A stretch of DNA of 44,440 nucleotides from JACQAI01 sp035507915 (GCA_035507915.1 DATJNS010000457.1:1-44440); one strand, 5' to 3'; numbered from the stretch's first letter, positions 1 to 9,344 are shown. Numbers and translations: made by a program. Notes: generated by a model from the sequence alone, not told the origin.

Positions 1-202
1 CCAGACGGTAGAAGCGCAGCTTGGCCGCCGCCGCCTTGCCGCTTTCGCGGATCAGCGCGACGGCTTCCGGCGCCAACTCGCCGTCGCCGAAATCGTCGAG
101 CATCTCGATGCCGTTGCTGACCGCACCGATCGGACTCACCAGCTCGTGACACAGGTGGCTCATCAAGAGCTGGGTCGCGGCGAGGTCGCGCTCGCCATGC
201 AT
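1..202 (-). CDS. chpT: Histidine phosphotransferase ChpT-like, N-terminal part (3' end outside window)
   Basis: Sixty-seven codons are visible from an ATG at 202, preceded by a good ribosome site (GAGAGGAGA). The H-box reads SHLCHELVSPIGAVSNGIEM, with the likely phosphorylated histidine at residue 19. That is the LCH(D/E)LVSP(V/I)GA signature of ChpT, the homodimeric phosphotransferase that passes phosphate from CckA to CtrA and CpdR in alphaproteobacteria. The family is known to resemble a histidine-kinase core without ATPase activity; its degenerate C-terminal domain lies beyond the window, so an ordinary kinase dimerisation domain cannot be fully excluded. It diverges from the gene starting at 329. 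This is the best taxonomic marker in the window. Confidence 0.8.
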   Translation of the reverse strand, partial: MHGERDLAATQLLMSHLCHELVSPIGAVSNGIEMLDDFGDGELAPEAVALIRESGKAAAAKLRFYRL

Positions 203-289
203 GCCGGGTCTCCTCTCGCCGCCGCGTGCCTGGTCAACCGATTGTGTGGCCCTCGGGTCGCCGTATGATCGACGAGCTAGGAGCCCGAG

Positions 290-316
290 ACGATAACAAT
301 GGGTAAAAACGATAAC
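290..316. repeat. Two direct copies of ACGATAAC in the chpT/DUF364 intergenic region
   Basis: ACGATAAC occurs at 290-297 and again at 309-316, 19 bp apart start to start, just before the gene at 329. The local sequence is A-rich within GC-rich DNA. It could be a regulator site or chance; no -10/-35 pair is clear around it. Confidence 0.3.
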
Positions 317-328
317 GAGCGCTGAACG

Positions 329-1147
329 ATGTGGCAGATCGAGCGGCTGATCGACGCCGTCCTGGGCCGCGCCAGCGGGTCCGCGCATGACGCGCCGGAC
401 GTCGCGGCGCACCCGCTGTATCGCGAGCTGATCGATGGCGTCGGCACCACCCCGGTTGCGCGCTTGGCGATCGGACGCGCGTGGATCCTGGTGCGCAGCG
501 CGACCAACGCCGGGCTCGCCTTCGCGCCGCGTTGGCCGGCCGGCGTCTCGCCGGCGCGCCTGGAGCGGCTCGACGGCGTGATGCTGCGCGATCTCGCGAT
601 CCTGGCGCTGCGTCGCGACGAGCTCGCGGCGGCGATCGGCATCGCCGCCATCAACGCGCATTACAACCGGCCCGATCTCCTCGGCGGCGACGATGACGGT
701 CTGTCGTCCGGGTCGGCAGCGGACGTTGCCACCGACCCGACCGGCGGGCCGACGGTGGTGATCGGCCGCTTCCCGGGGCTCGACGACAAGCTGCCCGGTG
801 CGCTGGTGATCGAGCGCAATCCCGGACCGCGCGATCTGCCCGAAGCGGCCGCCGAGCGCGTGCTGCCCGGCGCACGGCACGTCATCATCACGGCCTCGAC
901 CCTGGCGAACCAGAGCCTGCCGCGCCTGCTGGCGCTCGCTCGACGCGCCGAAATCAGCCTGATCGGCCCGGGAACGCCGCTCGCACCCTGCCTGTTCACG
1001 CACGGTATCGCGGTGCTCGCAGGCTTCGTGCTCGACCAGCCCGACGCGGCGACCGACGCGGTCGCCGCCGGCGCGGGTTACGGCAGGCTCAGGGCGTTCG
1101 GCCGCCGCCTGACCTTGCGCCGGACCGCGCCGGCGCGATCGCCATGA
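329..1147 (+). CDS. DUF364 (heavy-metal chelation domain) protein
   Basis: This 272-aa soluble protein has the layout of the DUF4213/DUF364 family. The N-terminal half carries AAINAHYN at residues 106-113. The C-terminal Rossmann-like half carries the family motif GPGTPLAP at 213-220, followed by LFTHGIAVLAG. Members are described as putative heavy-metal chelators and are often encoded near molybdenum or ABC-metal genes. Here the Mo-cofactor genes fdhD, mobA and moaA lie a few kilobases away, which fits a metal-related role but proves nothing. A run around residues 120-140 (GDDDGLSSGSAADVATD) is low-complexity and may be a linker. The ribosome site is weak. The family call is fairly secure; the function is unknown. 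Confidence 0.75.
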   Translation: MWQIERLIDAVLGRASGSAHDAPDVAAHPLYRELIDGVGTTPVARLAIGRAWILVRSATNAGLAFAPRWPAGVSPARLERLDGVMLRDLAILALRRDELAAAIGIAAINAHYNRPDLLGGDDDGLSSGSAADVATDPTGGPTVVIGRFPGLDDKLPGALVIERNPGPRDLPEAAAERVLPGARHVIITASTLANQSLPRLLALARRAEISLIGPGTPLAPCLFTHGIAVLAGFVLDQPDAATDAVAAGAGYGRLRAFGRRLTLRRTAPARSP

Positions 1148-1208
1148 TCTGAATCAATGTGCGGCACGCCCGCGTCGTGCCAATGCGTGCGGAGAACGGA
1201 GGACTGAC

Positions 1209-1367
1209 ATGGATCAGTATGTCGCCTATCTCCGGGAGCAGGCTGCCAAGTACCGCGAGCTGTCGATGGCCGTCCAGGACGCCGACAGCCGGCGCGAGCT
1301 GCTCGATCTCGCAGCGACCTGCGAACAGGTCGCCAACAACATCGAGGACCGCGCCTTGGGCGGTTGA
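1209..1367 (+). CDS. Conserved 52-aa helical protein
   Basis: A short ORF that I translated by hand: MDQYVAYLREQAAKYRELSM at the N-terminus, then RRELLDLAATCEQVANNIED and a GG end. It has a strong ribosome site (GGAGAACGGAGGAC) directly upstream and high third-position GC, both signs of a real gene. The pattern of ELLDLAATCE followed by VANNIEDR resembles many tiny alphaproteobacterial proteins of unknown function predicted as a helical hairpin. There is no signal peptide or membrane segment. It follows the DUF364 gene by 61 bp and converges on the VOC gene. Confidence 0.75.
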   Translation: MDQYVAYLREQAAKYRELSMAVQDADSRRELLDLAATCEQVANNIEDRALGG

Positions 1368-1393
1368 CGCCGCCATCCGCACCGCCACGCGCC

Positions 1394-2284
1394 TCAACCG
1401 GCGGCGATGTCGCGGTTCCATCCCGCGCCCCACAGATTGAGCGCCCGGCCGCTCGCCGGCCAGGCCTTGCCCGGTTGTCCACGCGCGAGATGCTCGAGCT
1501 CGGCCGAGAGCTCGATATTGTTGCCGTCGGGGTCCTTGACCATGAAGAATAGGTTGTTGCCGGCGCCGTGCCGCCCGGGCCCCCACCAGATCGGCACCGC
1601 GAGCGCGGCGAAATGGTCGGCCCACAGCTTGATGTCGCTCCAGCTCGTCGTCTCGTAGGCGTGATGATCGCCGGCCGACGCCGGCGCGCGGAACGCCGCG
1701 AAGCTGTGATGCTCGACGTTGGCGCGCAGGAAGCACACGTTGGTGTCGCCCGGCGGCCCACCCTCCGGACCGGTATGGACCGTGTCCGAGACCAGGAAGC
1801 CGAGCGCGTCGCGATAGAACGCCGTCAGCGCCGGCAGGCACGCGGTCGCGACCACGACGTGCTGCAGCCGGCCCGGCAGCGGCGCCGCCAGGCCCTCCGC
1901 GGGTCCGGCGTGGGCGAATTCCGCCTTCGGCACGCCGAAGACGACGAGGCGCCCGTCGGGATCGCGCACCGCGAAGGCGCCGTCGGCGAACAGCGGCGTC
2001 GGCGCAGCGACCGGCGCGACGCCGCCCGCCGCGAGGAAGCCGCGATAGACGTCGAGTTGCCTGCGGTCGCGCAGCGCGAACGCGTTGTAGGGATTGCCGC
2101 GCGCCGCGCCCGGTCCGATCACGAGGCGCCGCTGGCGTCCGCGCACGAGGTAGCTGCCGTCGCCGAGCGCGCCGGCCGCCATGCCCATGGCGGTCGCGTA
2201 GAACCGAGCAAGCCGCTCGGGCTCGGGGCTGTCGAGACGGATGTGGTCGAGATCGGCGGGCCACAACGGCGAAACGTCGAGCAT
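1394..2284 (-). CDS. VOC-superfamily ring-cleavage dioxygenase-like protein (two-module)
   Basis: I chose the ATG at 2284 because GAGG lies seven bases upstream; the frame stays open to an ATG at 2332. The 296-aa product has two vicinal-oxygen-chelate modules. The first begins ADLDHIRLDSPEPERLARFY. The second begins with LQHVVV and contains FYRDALGF. The second module carries a plausible 2-His-1-Glu iron site: H142 (LQHVV), H192/H193 (VEHHSFAAF) and E258 (DGNNIELSAE). This is the arrangement of type I extradiol dioxygenases, which cleave catechol rings. The actual substrate cannot be told. It appears to be the last gene of the minus-strand series that includes the dehydrogenase at 2449-3516; the gap is about 165 bp. 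Confidence 0.75.
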   Translation of the reverse strand: MLDVSPLWPADLDHIRLDSPEPERLARFYATAMGMAAGALGDGSYLVRGRQRRLVIGPGAARGNPYNAFALRDRRQLDVYRGFLAAGGVAPVAAPTPLFADGAFAVRDPDGRLVVFGVPKAEFAHAGPAEGLAAPLPGRLQHVVVATACLPALTAFYRDALGFLVSDTVHTGPEGGPPGDTNVCFLRANVEHHSFAAFRAPASAGDHHAYETTSWSDIKLWADHFAALAVPIWWGPGRHGAGNNLFFMVKDPDGNNIELSAELEHLARGQPGKAWPASGRALNLWGAGWNRDIAAG

Positions 2285-2346
2285 CGGCAACCTCATGAAC
2301 CGACGCTGGCGAGCATAGGCCGGCCGCGCCATGACGCAATCCTGGG

Positions 2347-2445
2347 ATGCCCTACCTGCTCGCGCGGCCCAGCGGACCGCTGTCGATCATCGACATCCCC
2401 GAGCCGTCGCCGTTCGTCCCGCGCGCGGCCGGTCTCGTACGCTGA
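2347..2445 (+). CDS. Possible 32-aa ORF, unrecognised
   Basis: An ATG-to-TGA reading frame (MPYLLARPSGPLSIIDIPEP to the C-terminal AAGLVR) fills the gap between two minus-strand genes. Nearly every third position is G or C, as in real genes here, but GC-rich noncoding DNA gives the same picture. There is no convincing ribosome site. It could equally be a remnant or noise. Confidence 0.2.
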   Translation: MPYLLARPSGPLSIIDIPEPSPFVPRAAGLVR

Positions 2446-2448
2446 CGC

Positions 2449-3516
2449 TCAGGTCAGCTCGACCGCCGCCGCGACCGCGTCGCCCATCGCTTGCGTGCTG
2501 GCGGTGCCGCCCAGATCGCGCGTCAGGTGCTGCGCCTCCGCCATCGTCGCCTCGACCGCCGCCAGGATGCGCTCGGCCGCCGCGCTTGCCTTCGGCTCGC
2601 CGTGCTTGCGGCCGAGCCACGCCATCAGCATCTGGCCCGACATGATCATGGCATAGGGATTGGCGATGCTGCGGCCGGCGATATCGGGGGCCGAACCGTG
2701 GGTCGCCTGCGCCATCGCCTGGCGCTCGCCGACGCACAGCCCGGGCGCCAGCCCGAGACCGCCGGCGAGCCCGGCGCCGATGTCGGTCAGGATGTCGCCG
2801 AACTGGTTGGTCGTGACCACGACGTCGAACTGCTGCGGCGTCATGACGAGCTTCATCGAGATCGTGTCGATCAGCTCCTCCTCGAATTCGACGTCCGGAT
2901 AGTCGCGCGCCACCTTGCGGCATTCCTCCGCGAACATGCCGCAGCCCAGCCGATAGACCGGCTCCTTGTGCGCGGCCGTGACCTTCTTGCGCCGACGCGT
3001 GCGCGCGATCTCGAAGGCCTCGCGCGCGACCCGGCTCGAACCCTTGCGCGTGATCACGCGCATGCCGACCGTGATGTCGTCGTTGGGACGGAATTCGGGC
3101 AGGCCGGCGACCACCGTCTCGGAGTACAGCATGCCCTCGCTGATCTCGCGCAGGAATACGATGTCGACGTCCTTGTGGACGGACGCCACGGTCGGATAAG
3201 AGCGCGCCGGGCGAACGGCCGCGAACAGCTCGAAGCGCTTGCGCACCGGCGGCATGACCCAGGTCGGGTCGTTGCGCGGATAGGCGCGATGGCCGATCGG
3301 TCCCATGATCCAGCCGTCGAGCTCGCGCAGCCCAGCCTCGGTGACGGCAGGAAGCGTGTTGCCGTGCTCCTCGTGGCCGCGCTTGCCGATCGGCAGCGTC
3401 CGCCAGTCGATCGCCAGCCCGACCCGACCCGCGGCCGCGCGCATCACCTTGACGCATTCGGGGACGACCTCGAGGCCGATGTCGTCGCCGAGCAGCACTC
3501 CGATCTTCACGACCAT
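2449..3516 (-). CDS. Isocitrate/isopropylmalate dehydrogenase family protein (tartrate/isopropylmalate type)
   Basis: The product is 355 aa, the usual length for this NAD(P)-dependent decarboxylating beta-hydroxyacid dehydrogenase family. Visible family features are the N-terminal GDDIGLEVVPE (10-20, usually GDGIGPEV), the substrate-arginine region around RKRFELFAAVRPAR (92-105), LREISEGMLY (122-131), and the metal aspartates in NQFGDILTDIGAGLAGGLGL (D241, D245). HGSAPDIAG lies at 273-281. The KHN motif near the catalytic lysine is replaced by AHKEP (182-186). Substrate choice in this family depends on the arginine/LRE region; it does not match canonical LeuB closely, so tartrate, malate or another 2-hydroxyacid is possible. 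It lies in the minus-strand series downstream of the small secreted protein (49-bp gap). Confidence 0.8.
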   Translation of the reverse strand: MVVKIGVLLGDDIGLEVVPECVKVMRAAAGRVGLAIDWRTLPIGKRGHEEHGNTLPAVTEAGLRELDGWIMGPIGHRAYPRNDPTWVMPPVRKRFELFAAVRPARSYPTVASVHKDVDIVFLREISEGMLYSETVVAGLPEFRPNDDITVGMRVITRKGSSRVAREAFEIARTRRRKKVTAAHKEPVYRLGCGMFAEECRKVARDYPDVEFEEELIDTISMKLVMTPQQFDVVVTTNQFGDILTDIGAGLAGGLGLAPGLCVGERQAMAQATHGSAPDIAGRSIANPYAMIMSGQMLMAWLGRKHGEPKASAAAERILAAVEATMAEAQHLTRDLGGTASTQAMGDAVAAAVELT

Positions 3517-3565
3517 TCCTCCGTCTGGAGCCGGTTCGCGCCAGCTCGCGGCGCGGCGAGCCGGA

Positions 3566-3889
3566 TCAGCGCGCGTTGGCCGGCTTGATCGTATCCGGCA
3601 AGGTCCAGAACTCCTTGTGGTCGGGATCGTCGGGAAAGCCGATCTTGATCTTGACCATGTTGATATTGTCCTGCAGCAGCTCCGCCGGTATGCCCTGCAC
3701 GCTGAAACGGCAGCCCTGGACGGTCATCAGCAGGTTGCGATCGTGATATTCGATCGCGTGCAATGCCTCGCGCAACGCCTCCGGCGTCGTGCACATGACC
3801 CGCTTGGGCAGCGTGACGTACTGCTCCTCCGCGCTGGCGTCGACGGCGAAGCAGGTGAGGAGCAGCGCCGACAGCAACAGGACTCGCAT
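3566..3889 (-). CDS. Small exported protein of unknown function
   Basis: This 107-aa product begins with a clear Sec signal peptide (MRVLLLSALLLTCFAVDASA, cut likely after residue 20). The mature part has two cysteines (C33 and C60) that could form a periplasmic disulfide. I do not recognise a family. The mature chain alternates hydrophobic and polar residues, suggesting a small beta/alpha domain. It sits between two dehydrogenase genes on the same strand with gaps of 49 and 36 bp, so it is probably co-transcribed. Confidence 0.65.
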   Translation of the reverse strand: MRVLLLSALLLTCFAVDASAEEQYVTLPKRVMCTTPEALREALHAIEYHDRNLLMTVQGCRFSVQGIPAELLQDNINMVKIKIGFPDDPDHKEFWTLPDTIKPANAR

Positions 3890-3925
3890 GGATACTCCTA
3901 CTCCATGTGACGACGAGCCGTCAGT

Positions 3926-4879
3926 CTAGCGTCCCGCGCCGTGCTGCGCGAGCGCAGCGAGGATGTCGAGCAGGCAGGCATCGCGCTGTCCGGCCAGCGC
4001 CGTCACCGAGCGTCCCGCGGCTTCCTCGGCGACCCCGTCGATCAGCTTGCGTCCGAGCTCGGGCGTGAGCTTGGGGCTGCCGAGCTCGCGCCAACGCGCC
4101 TCCATGAACCCGCCGAAATGATCGAGGAAGTGCGCCATGCCGCCTTCGCCGCCCGCCAGATGGAAGGTCAGCGCCGGGCCCATGATCGCCCAGCGCAAGC
4201 CCGGTCCGAGCGCGATCGCAGCGTCGACGTCGGCGACCGACGCGACCCCTTCCGCGACCATGTGCACGGCCTCGCGCCACAGCGCCATCTGGAGGCGGTT
4301 CGCCAAGTGGCCCGGCACTTCCTTGAGGATGCGGATCGGATGCTTGCCGACGGCCCGGTAGAACGCGAGCGCCCAGTCGACCGCGGCTTCCGCGGTGCGG
4401 CCGCCGCCGACCACCTCGACCAACGGGATCACGTGCGGCGGGTTGAACGGGTGGCCTACCACCAGCCGCTCCGGGTGGCGCATCCGGACCTGCATCGCCG
4501 ATACCGTGAAGCCCGAGGTCGACGAGGCGATCACCCGCTCGGGCGCGAGCGCGGCATCGATGCGGCCGAGCAGTTCCTGCTTGAGCTCCAGACGCTCGGG
4601 TGCGCTCTCCTGGACCATGTCGCCCAGGCAAGCCGCCTCGACGGGATCGGCGGTGAAGCGCAAGCGGCCGGGGTCGGCGCCCGCGGCCAAGCCGAGGCGG
4701 ATCAGCGCGGGCCACGCCTCAGCGACGAAGCGCCGCACGAACGCCTCGCCGCCCGACGCCGGATCGCTCGCCACGACGTCGCAGCCGCGCGCGAGAAACC
4801 AGGCGGCCCACGAGGCGCCGATCGTACCGGCACCGACGACCGCAACGGTTCGAACCTTTTCGGCAGCCGGAAAGTCCAT
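3926..4879 (-). CDS. L-carnitine dehydrogenase-like 3-hydroxyacyl-CoA dehydrogenase family protein
   Basis: The 317-aa protein has an N-terminal Rossmann fold with VVGAGTIGASWAAWFLARG (NAD-binding GxGxxG at 16-21). The catalytic region ASSTSGF then VGHPFNPPH carries the family histidine at H143. The C-terminal helical domain contains KEVPGHLANRLQMALWREA and GPGLRWAIMGP. These last two blocks are characteristic of bacterial L-carnitine 3-dehydrogenases, which oxidise carnitine to 3-dehydrocarnitine, rather than of fatty-acid beta-oxidation enzymes. No other carnitine genes (thioesterase, BKACE cleavage enzyme) are visible nearby, so another beta-hydroxy acid is possible. It is 29 bp downstream of the FkbM gene on the same strand. 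Confidence 0.78.
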   Translation of the reverse strand: MDFPAAEKVRTVAVVGAGTIGASWAAWFLARGCDVVASDPASGGEAFVRRFVAEAWPALIRLGLAAGADPGRLRFTADPVEAACLGDMVQESAPERLELKQELLGRIDAALAPERVIASSTSGFTVSAMQVRMRHPERLVVGHPFNPPHVIPLVEVVGGGRTAEAAVDWALAFYRAVGKHPIRILKEVPGHLANRLQMALWREAVHMVAEGVASVADVDAAIALGPGLRWAIMGPALTFHLAGGEGGMAHFLDHFGGFMEARWRELGSPKLTPELGRKLIDGVAEEAAGRSVTALAGQRDACLLDILAALAQHGAGR

Positions 4880-4908
4880 GCGTCTCCTCCCCAGCGCGCG
4901 TCCGCCGA

Positions 4909-5790
4909 TCAGGCGGCTGGATCGCGCGCGAACACGGTGTTGGTCGAATCGGCGTAGCGCACGGCGTAGCCGTGGGCGTCGAACACTCTCCGAATCTCGG
5001 CGGCCTCCGCCAGGGTGCGCGGGTCACGCGCGAAGTCCTGATGCTGGTCCATCATCTCGACGATGACGGCGCGTGGACACCATGCGCCGAGGTCGAAGCT
5101 GCGCAGCACGCCGAGCTCGGCCCCTTCGACGTCGATCGACAGCAGGTCGAAGCCCCTTGCCACGCCGAACACGTCGAGCAGCTTGTCGAGGCGGAGCTGC
5201 GCCACCTCGACCTCGCCGCCGCCGGTGAAGTTACGCGCCCAGGGAATGTCGCGGTAAAGCGCGCGCTGCTCGGGAACCGTCGTGCTCAACGCCTCGCCCA
5301 GCATCAGGCGGACGGTTCCCTCCTGGGCGCCGACCGCGCACTGCATCACGTGGACGCGCCGATTGTCCTGATGGCGTGCGCGACACAGCTCGAACGACAC
5401 CGGGTGCGGCTCGATCATCAATCCCGACCAGCCGAGATCGGCGAGGAACGCCGTGTTGCTCAGCCATTCGCCGTCGAACGCGCCGACGTCGACGAACGTG
5501 CCGTCGCGCTTCAACCCGAACAGGCTTTCGTAGAGCGCGCCGCAGCGCTCGATCTGGCACGAGCGCGACGGCTGATAGAAGGCATGTGATTGATCGCGCG
5601 CGCTGCGCACCAGCGGGCCGAGTCCGAGGCGCGCGCCGAGCAAGGACACGAGATGACGATAGGCGTCGGCGATGTCGGGCAGCGCGAGCAGCTTGTCATA
5701 GAGCGCGCGGGCGTTCGCGGCATCGCCGCGCGCGAGCGCCTGCAGCGCCAACGCGACGCCCTCCGGGATGGCGATCGTCGGCCCGTTCAC
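4909..5790 (-). CDS. FkbM-family SAM-dependent methyltransferase
   Basis: I start at a GTG at 5790, four bases after the mobA stop codon, which gives 293 aa; the frame is open further upstream but overlaps mobA. The N-terminal 60 residues are helical and TPR-like (GVALALQALARGDAANARAL). The methyltransferase fold follows, with motif I at TFVDVGAFDGEW (98-109), IEPHP (126-130) and the late FkbM motif DLLSIDVEGAELGVLRSFD (215-233). FkbM enzymes O-methylate sugars or polyketides. The target here is unknown, and its place behind mobA in a cofactor operon is unexpected. Confidence 0.8.
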   Translation of the reverse strand: MNGPTIAIPEGVALALQALARGDAANARALYDKLLALPDIADAYRHLVSLLGARLGLGPLVRSARDQSHAFYQPSRSCQIERCGALYESLFGLKRDGTFVDVGAFDGEWLSNTAFLADLGWSGLMIEPHPVSFELCRARHQDNRRVHVMQCAVGAQEGTVRLMLGEALSTTVPEQRALYRDIPWARNFTGGGEVEVAQLRLDKLLDVFGVARGFDLLSIDVEGAELGVLRSFDLGAWCPRAVIVEMMDQHQDFARDPRTLAEAAEIRRVFDAHGYAVRYADSTNTVFARDPAA

Positions 5791-5794
5791 GGGA

Positions 5795-6391
5795 TCATCC
5801 CGCCGCCCCGAGCAGGCGCTCGGCCTCCGCCAGATCCTCGGGCCGATTGGCGTTGAAGAACGGATCGACCGGCGCGGTCGAGAACTCGACGGTCGCCAGG
5901 CGATGGCGGGCCGTCCAGACGTCAACCTTGCGTACGCCCTGCTCGACGAGCGCGCGGCGCAGATCCTCGGCCAGTCGCACGGGCCACAGGCCGACCACGG
6001 GATGGACCTGGCCGCCCGACGCAGCCTGCGCCAGGTCGGCGTGCGCCGCATCGCGCGCGGCGACCAGGCGAGCCGTCAGATCGCGCGGCACGAAGGGGCC
6101 GTCGGTCGGCACCGTGACGATGTCGGTTGCCTCGGGCGCGTGGCGGCGCGCCCACATCATCCCGGTCAACACGCCGGCGAGCGGTCCGGCGTAGCCCGCC
6201 ACGTCATCCGGGGCGACCGGCAGCCCGAACCCCGCGAAACGCGCGGCGTCGCCGTTGGCGTTGATCAGCAGGCGATCGACCTGCGGGCGCACGCGCTCGA
6301 CCACCCGATCGAGGATCGACCGGCCGCCGACCTCGCGCAGGCATTTGTCGCCACCGCCCATGCGCCGAGACAGCCCGCCGGCGAGCAGCAC
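5795..6391 (-). CDS. mobA: Molybdenum cofactor guanylyltransferase MobA
   Basis: The product attaches GMP to molybdopterin, giving the MGD cofactor of the DMSO-reductase family such as formate dehydrogenase. The N-terminus reads LLAGGLSRRMGGGDK, the nucleotidyltransferase G-loop, followed by GPLAGVLTGM and a TDGPFVP acidic site; the length of 198 aa is typical. The start is a GTG at 6391 (V-L-L-A-G-G); no ATG lies further upstream in frame before the fdhD stop. It follows fdhD by 23 bp, and both serve Mo/W formate dehydrogenases, so co-expression makes sense. No mobB is visible. Confidence 0.9.
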   Translation of the reverse strand: MLLAGGLSRRMGGGDKCLREVGGRSILDRVVERVRPQVDRLLINANGDAARFAGFGLPVAPDDVAGYAGPLAGVLTGMMWARRHAPEATDIVTVPTDGPFVPRDLTARLVAARDAAHADLAQAASGGQVHPVVGLWPVRLAEDLRRALVEQGVRKVDVWTARHRLATVEFSTAPVDPFFNANRPEDLAEAERLLGAAG

Positions 6392-6414
6392 GCCGACGAT
6401 GCCGCCGCGCTCGC

Positions 6415-7296
6415 TCAGGCGACGTCCTCGCTGAGACTGGCCTTGCGCTGCATCCGCCGCGGCTCCTCGGCGACGCTCCGCGGATCGGCGTCGAAACGGA
6501 TGCGCTCGGCGCCGGAAAGTGCCACGAAGCGCTTGCCCTTGGCGCGCCCGATCAACGTCAGCCCGGCGCGGCGGGCGAGCGCCACACCCCAGGCGGTGAA
6601 GCCCGAGCGGCTGATCAGGATGGGAATGCCCATTTGCACCGTCTTGATCACCATCTCGGAGGTCAGCCGGCCCGTGGTGTAGAACAGCTTGCCCGCCGGG
6701 ACGATGTCATGGAGGTGCATGTAGCCGGCGATCTTGTCGATCGCATTGTGGCGGCCGACGTCCTCCATGTAGATCAGCGGCCGGTCGCGCTCGCACAGCA
6801 CACAGCCATGGATCGCGCCCGCCTCGAGATAGAGGCTCGGCATGGTGTTGATCTTCTTCGACAGGCCGTAAAGCCACGAGGTGTGGATGACGGCGTCGGG
6901 ATCGAGCGCGATGCGGTCGAACTTCTCCATCACGTCGCCGAACACGGTCCCCTGGGCGCAGCCCGAGGTCAGCGTCTTCTTCTTCAGCTTGTCCTCGAAA
7001 TCGGTCTGGCGCTCGGTGCGCACGACGACGGTCTCGGTCTCCTCGTCGTGCTCGATCGCGGTGATCCGGTCGTCCGCCCGCAGCATGTTCTGGTTGAGCA
7101 GATAGCCGACCGCCAGGCAGTCGGGGTAATCGCCGACCGTCATCATGGTGACGATCTCACGGCCGTTGAGGAACAGGGTCAACGGCCGCTCGACCGGTAC
7201 CGCGGTCTCGATCGGCTGGCCTTCCTGATCGATGCCGGCGACCCGCTCGGTCAGCCGCGGGTCGGCCGGGTTGGGCCGGACGGCGAACTCATCCAT
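6415..7296 (-). CDS. fdhD: Formate dehydrogenase accessory sulfurtransferase FdhD
   Basis: FdhD moves sulfur from a cysteine desulfurase to the Mo-bisMGD of formate dehydrogenase. The 293-aa protein has the family blocks PVERPLTLFLNGREIVT, the loop TSGCAQGTVFG (C113) and YMEDVGRHNAIDKIAGY (176-192), and GRLTSEMVIKTVQMGIP near the C-terminus. E. coli FdhD has a CxxC pair in the flexible loop; here only one cysteine (C113) is present, while an additional CVLC pair (165-168) lies just before the GRHNA block. Overall length and fold blocks are complete, so it is likely functional. It is the first gene of a minus-strand operon with mobA and diverges from moaA over 117 bp. Confidence 0.92.
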   Translation of the reverse strand: MDEFAVRPNPADPRLTERVAGIDQEGQPIETAVPVERPLTLFLNGREIVTMMTVGDYPDCLAVGYLLNQNMLRADDRITAIEHDEETETVVVRTERQTDFEDKLKKKTLTSGCAQGTVFGDVMEKFDRIALDPDAVIHTSWLYGLSKKINTMPSLYLEAGAIHGCVLCERDRPLIYMEDVGRHNAIDKIAGYMHLHDIVPAGKLFYTTGRLTSEMVIKTVQMGIPILISRSGFTAWGVALARRAGLTLIGRAKGKRFVALSGAERIRFDADPRSVAEEPRRMQRKASLSEDVA

Positions 7297-7413
7297 GGCG
7301 CGAATATCATCGTGGCGGCGCCCGGACGCAAGGCGGGCGCGGGCGGGGGGCGAAATTGCGTCCCGGGGCGACTATATCTATGCTTCGATCCGCGTTTGGA
7401 GGACTGTGCTGAC

Positions 7414-8403
<990 letters not shown>

Positions 8404-8428
8404 ACGCCGTGCCCCGACCCGCTCGCCG

Positions 8429-9235
8429 ATGAACGATCGCGCCCCTGCGCGGCGACGCGCCACGGCGGCCGGTACGCGGGCGATCGCCTTCGTGGCCAGC
8501 GAGGCCGATGCAGCGCGCGAGGCGGCTCAGGCGCTGACCAAGCGCTACGGCTCGGTCGGATTCGACGAGGCCGACGTGATCGTCGCGCTCGGCGGCGACG
8601 GCTTCATGCTCGAGATGCTGCACAGGAGCCTGCCTCGGTCGACGCCGATCTACGGCATGAACCGCGGCAGCGTCGGCTTCCTGCTCAACAAGTTCCACGA
8701 GGACGCGCTGGACGAGCGCCTCGACAGGGCGATGACGGTGGTCGTGCATCCGCTGCGCATGCGCACGACCCGAACCGACGGCACGCGCATGGAAGCGCTG
8801 GCGATCAACGAGGTGTCGCTGCTGCGCGAAACGCGTCAGACCGCCAAGCTGCGCATCCGCATCAACGGCGTCGTGCGCCTCGACGAGCTGATGTGCGACG
8901 GCGTCCTGGTGGCGACGCCGGCGGGCAGCACCGCCTACAACCTGTCGGTCCACGGACCGATCATTCCGCTGGGCGCCAACGTGCTCGCCTTGACGCCGAT
9001 CAGCGCTTTCCGGCCGCGGCGCTGGCGCGGCGCGCTGCTGCCCCACGATGCCGTCGTCGGCATCGACATCCTGGAGAGCGCCAAGCGGCCGGTCAGCGCC
9101 GTCGCCGACTTCACGGAGGTCCGCGATGTGCGCGACGTCGAGATCCGGGAAGATCGCGACGTCAAGGCGACCCTGCTGTTCGATCCCGATCAGGATCTCG
9201 CCGAGCGCATGATCAAAGAGCAGTTCATGCCCTGA
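8429..9235 (+). CDS. nadK: NAD kinase
   Basis: This enzyme phosphorylates NAD+ to NADP+. The 268-aa protein shows the diagnostic GGDG at 55-58, the MNRGSVGFLLN block (77-87), AINEVSLLR (125-133) and TPAGSTAYNLS (163-173), in the right order and spacing. The length matches the short alphaproteobacterial form. It follows moaA by 25 bp and is probably co-transcribed with it. The first ~15 residues are basic and poorly conserved, so the exact start could lie slightly downstream. Confidence 0.95.
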   Translation: MNDRAPARRRATAAGTRAIAFVASEADAAREAAQALTKRYGSVGFDEADVIVALGGDGFMLEMLHRSLPRSTPIYGMNRGSVGFLLNKFHEDALDERLDRAMTVVVHPLRMRTTRTDGTRMEALAINEVSLLRETRQTAKLRIRINGVVRLDELMCDGVLVATPAGSTAYNLSVHGPIIPLGANVLALTPISAFRPRRWRGALLPHDAVVGIDILESAKRPVSAVADFTEVRDVRDVEIREDRDVKATLLFDPDQDLAERMIKEQFMP

Positions 9236-9344
9236 CCGGGCGGGCCGGCACGCCGATTGCTGAGCCGATTGTCCCGCGTTTACACTGCCGGATCGTGGCA
9301 GCCCGCGCCCTGCGGGAACGCGCCAGCAACGGAGACCCCAGCCC

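Noticed and set aside
6634..7413. Upstream extension of the moaA frame
   Set aside because: This stretch is antisense to fdhD and shows no MoaA similarity; MoaA proteins begin near the GTG at 7414.
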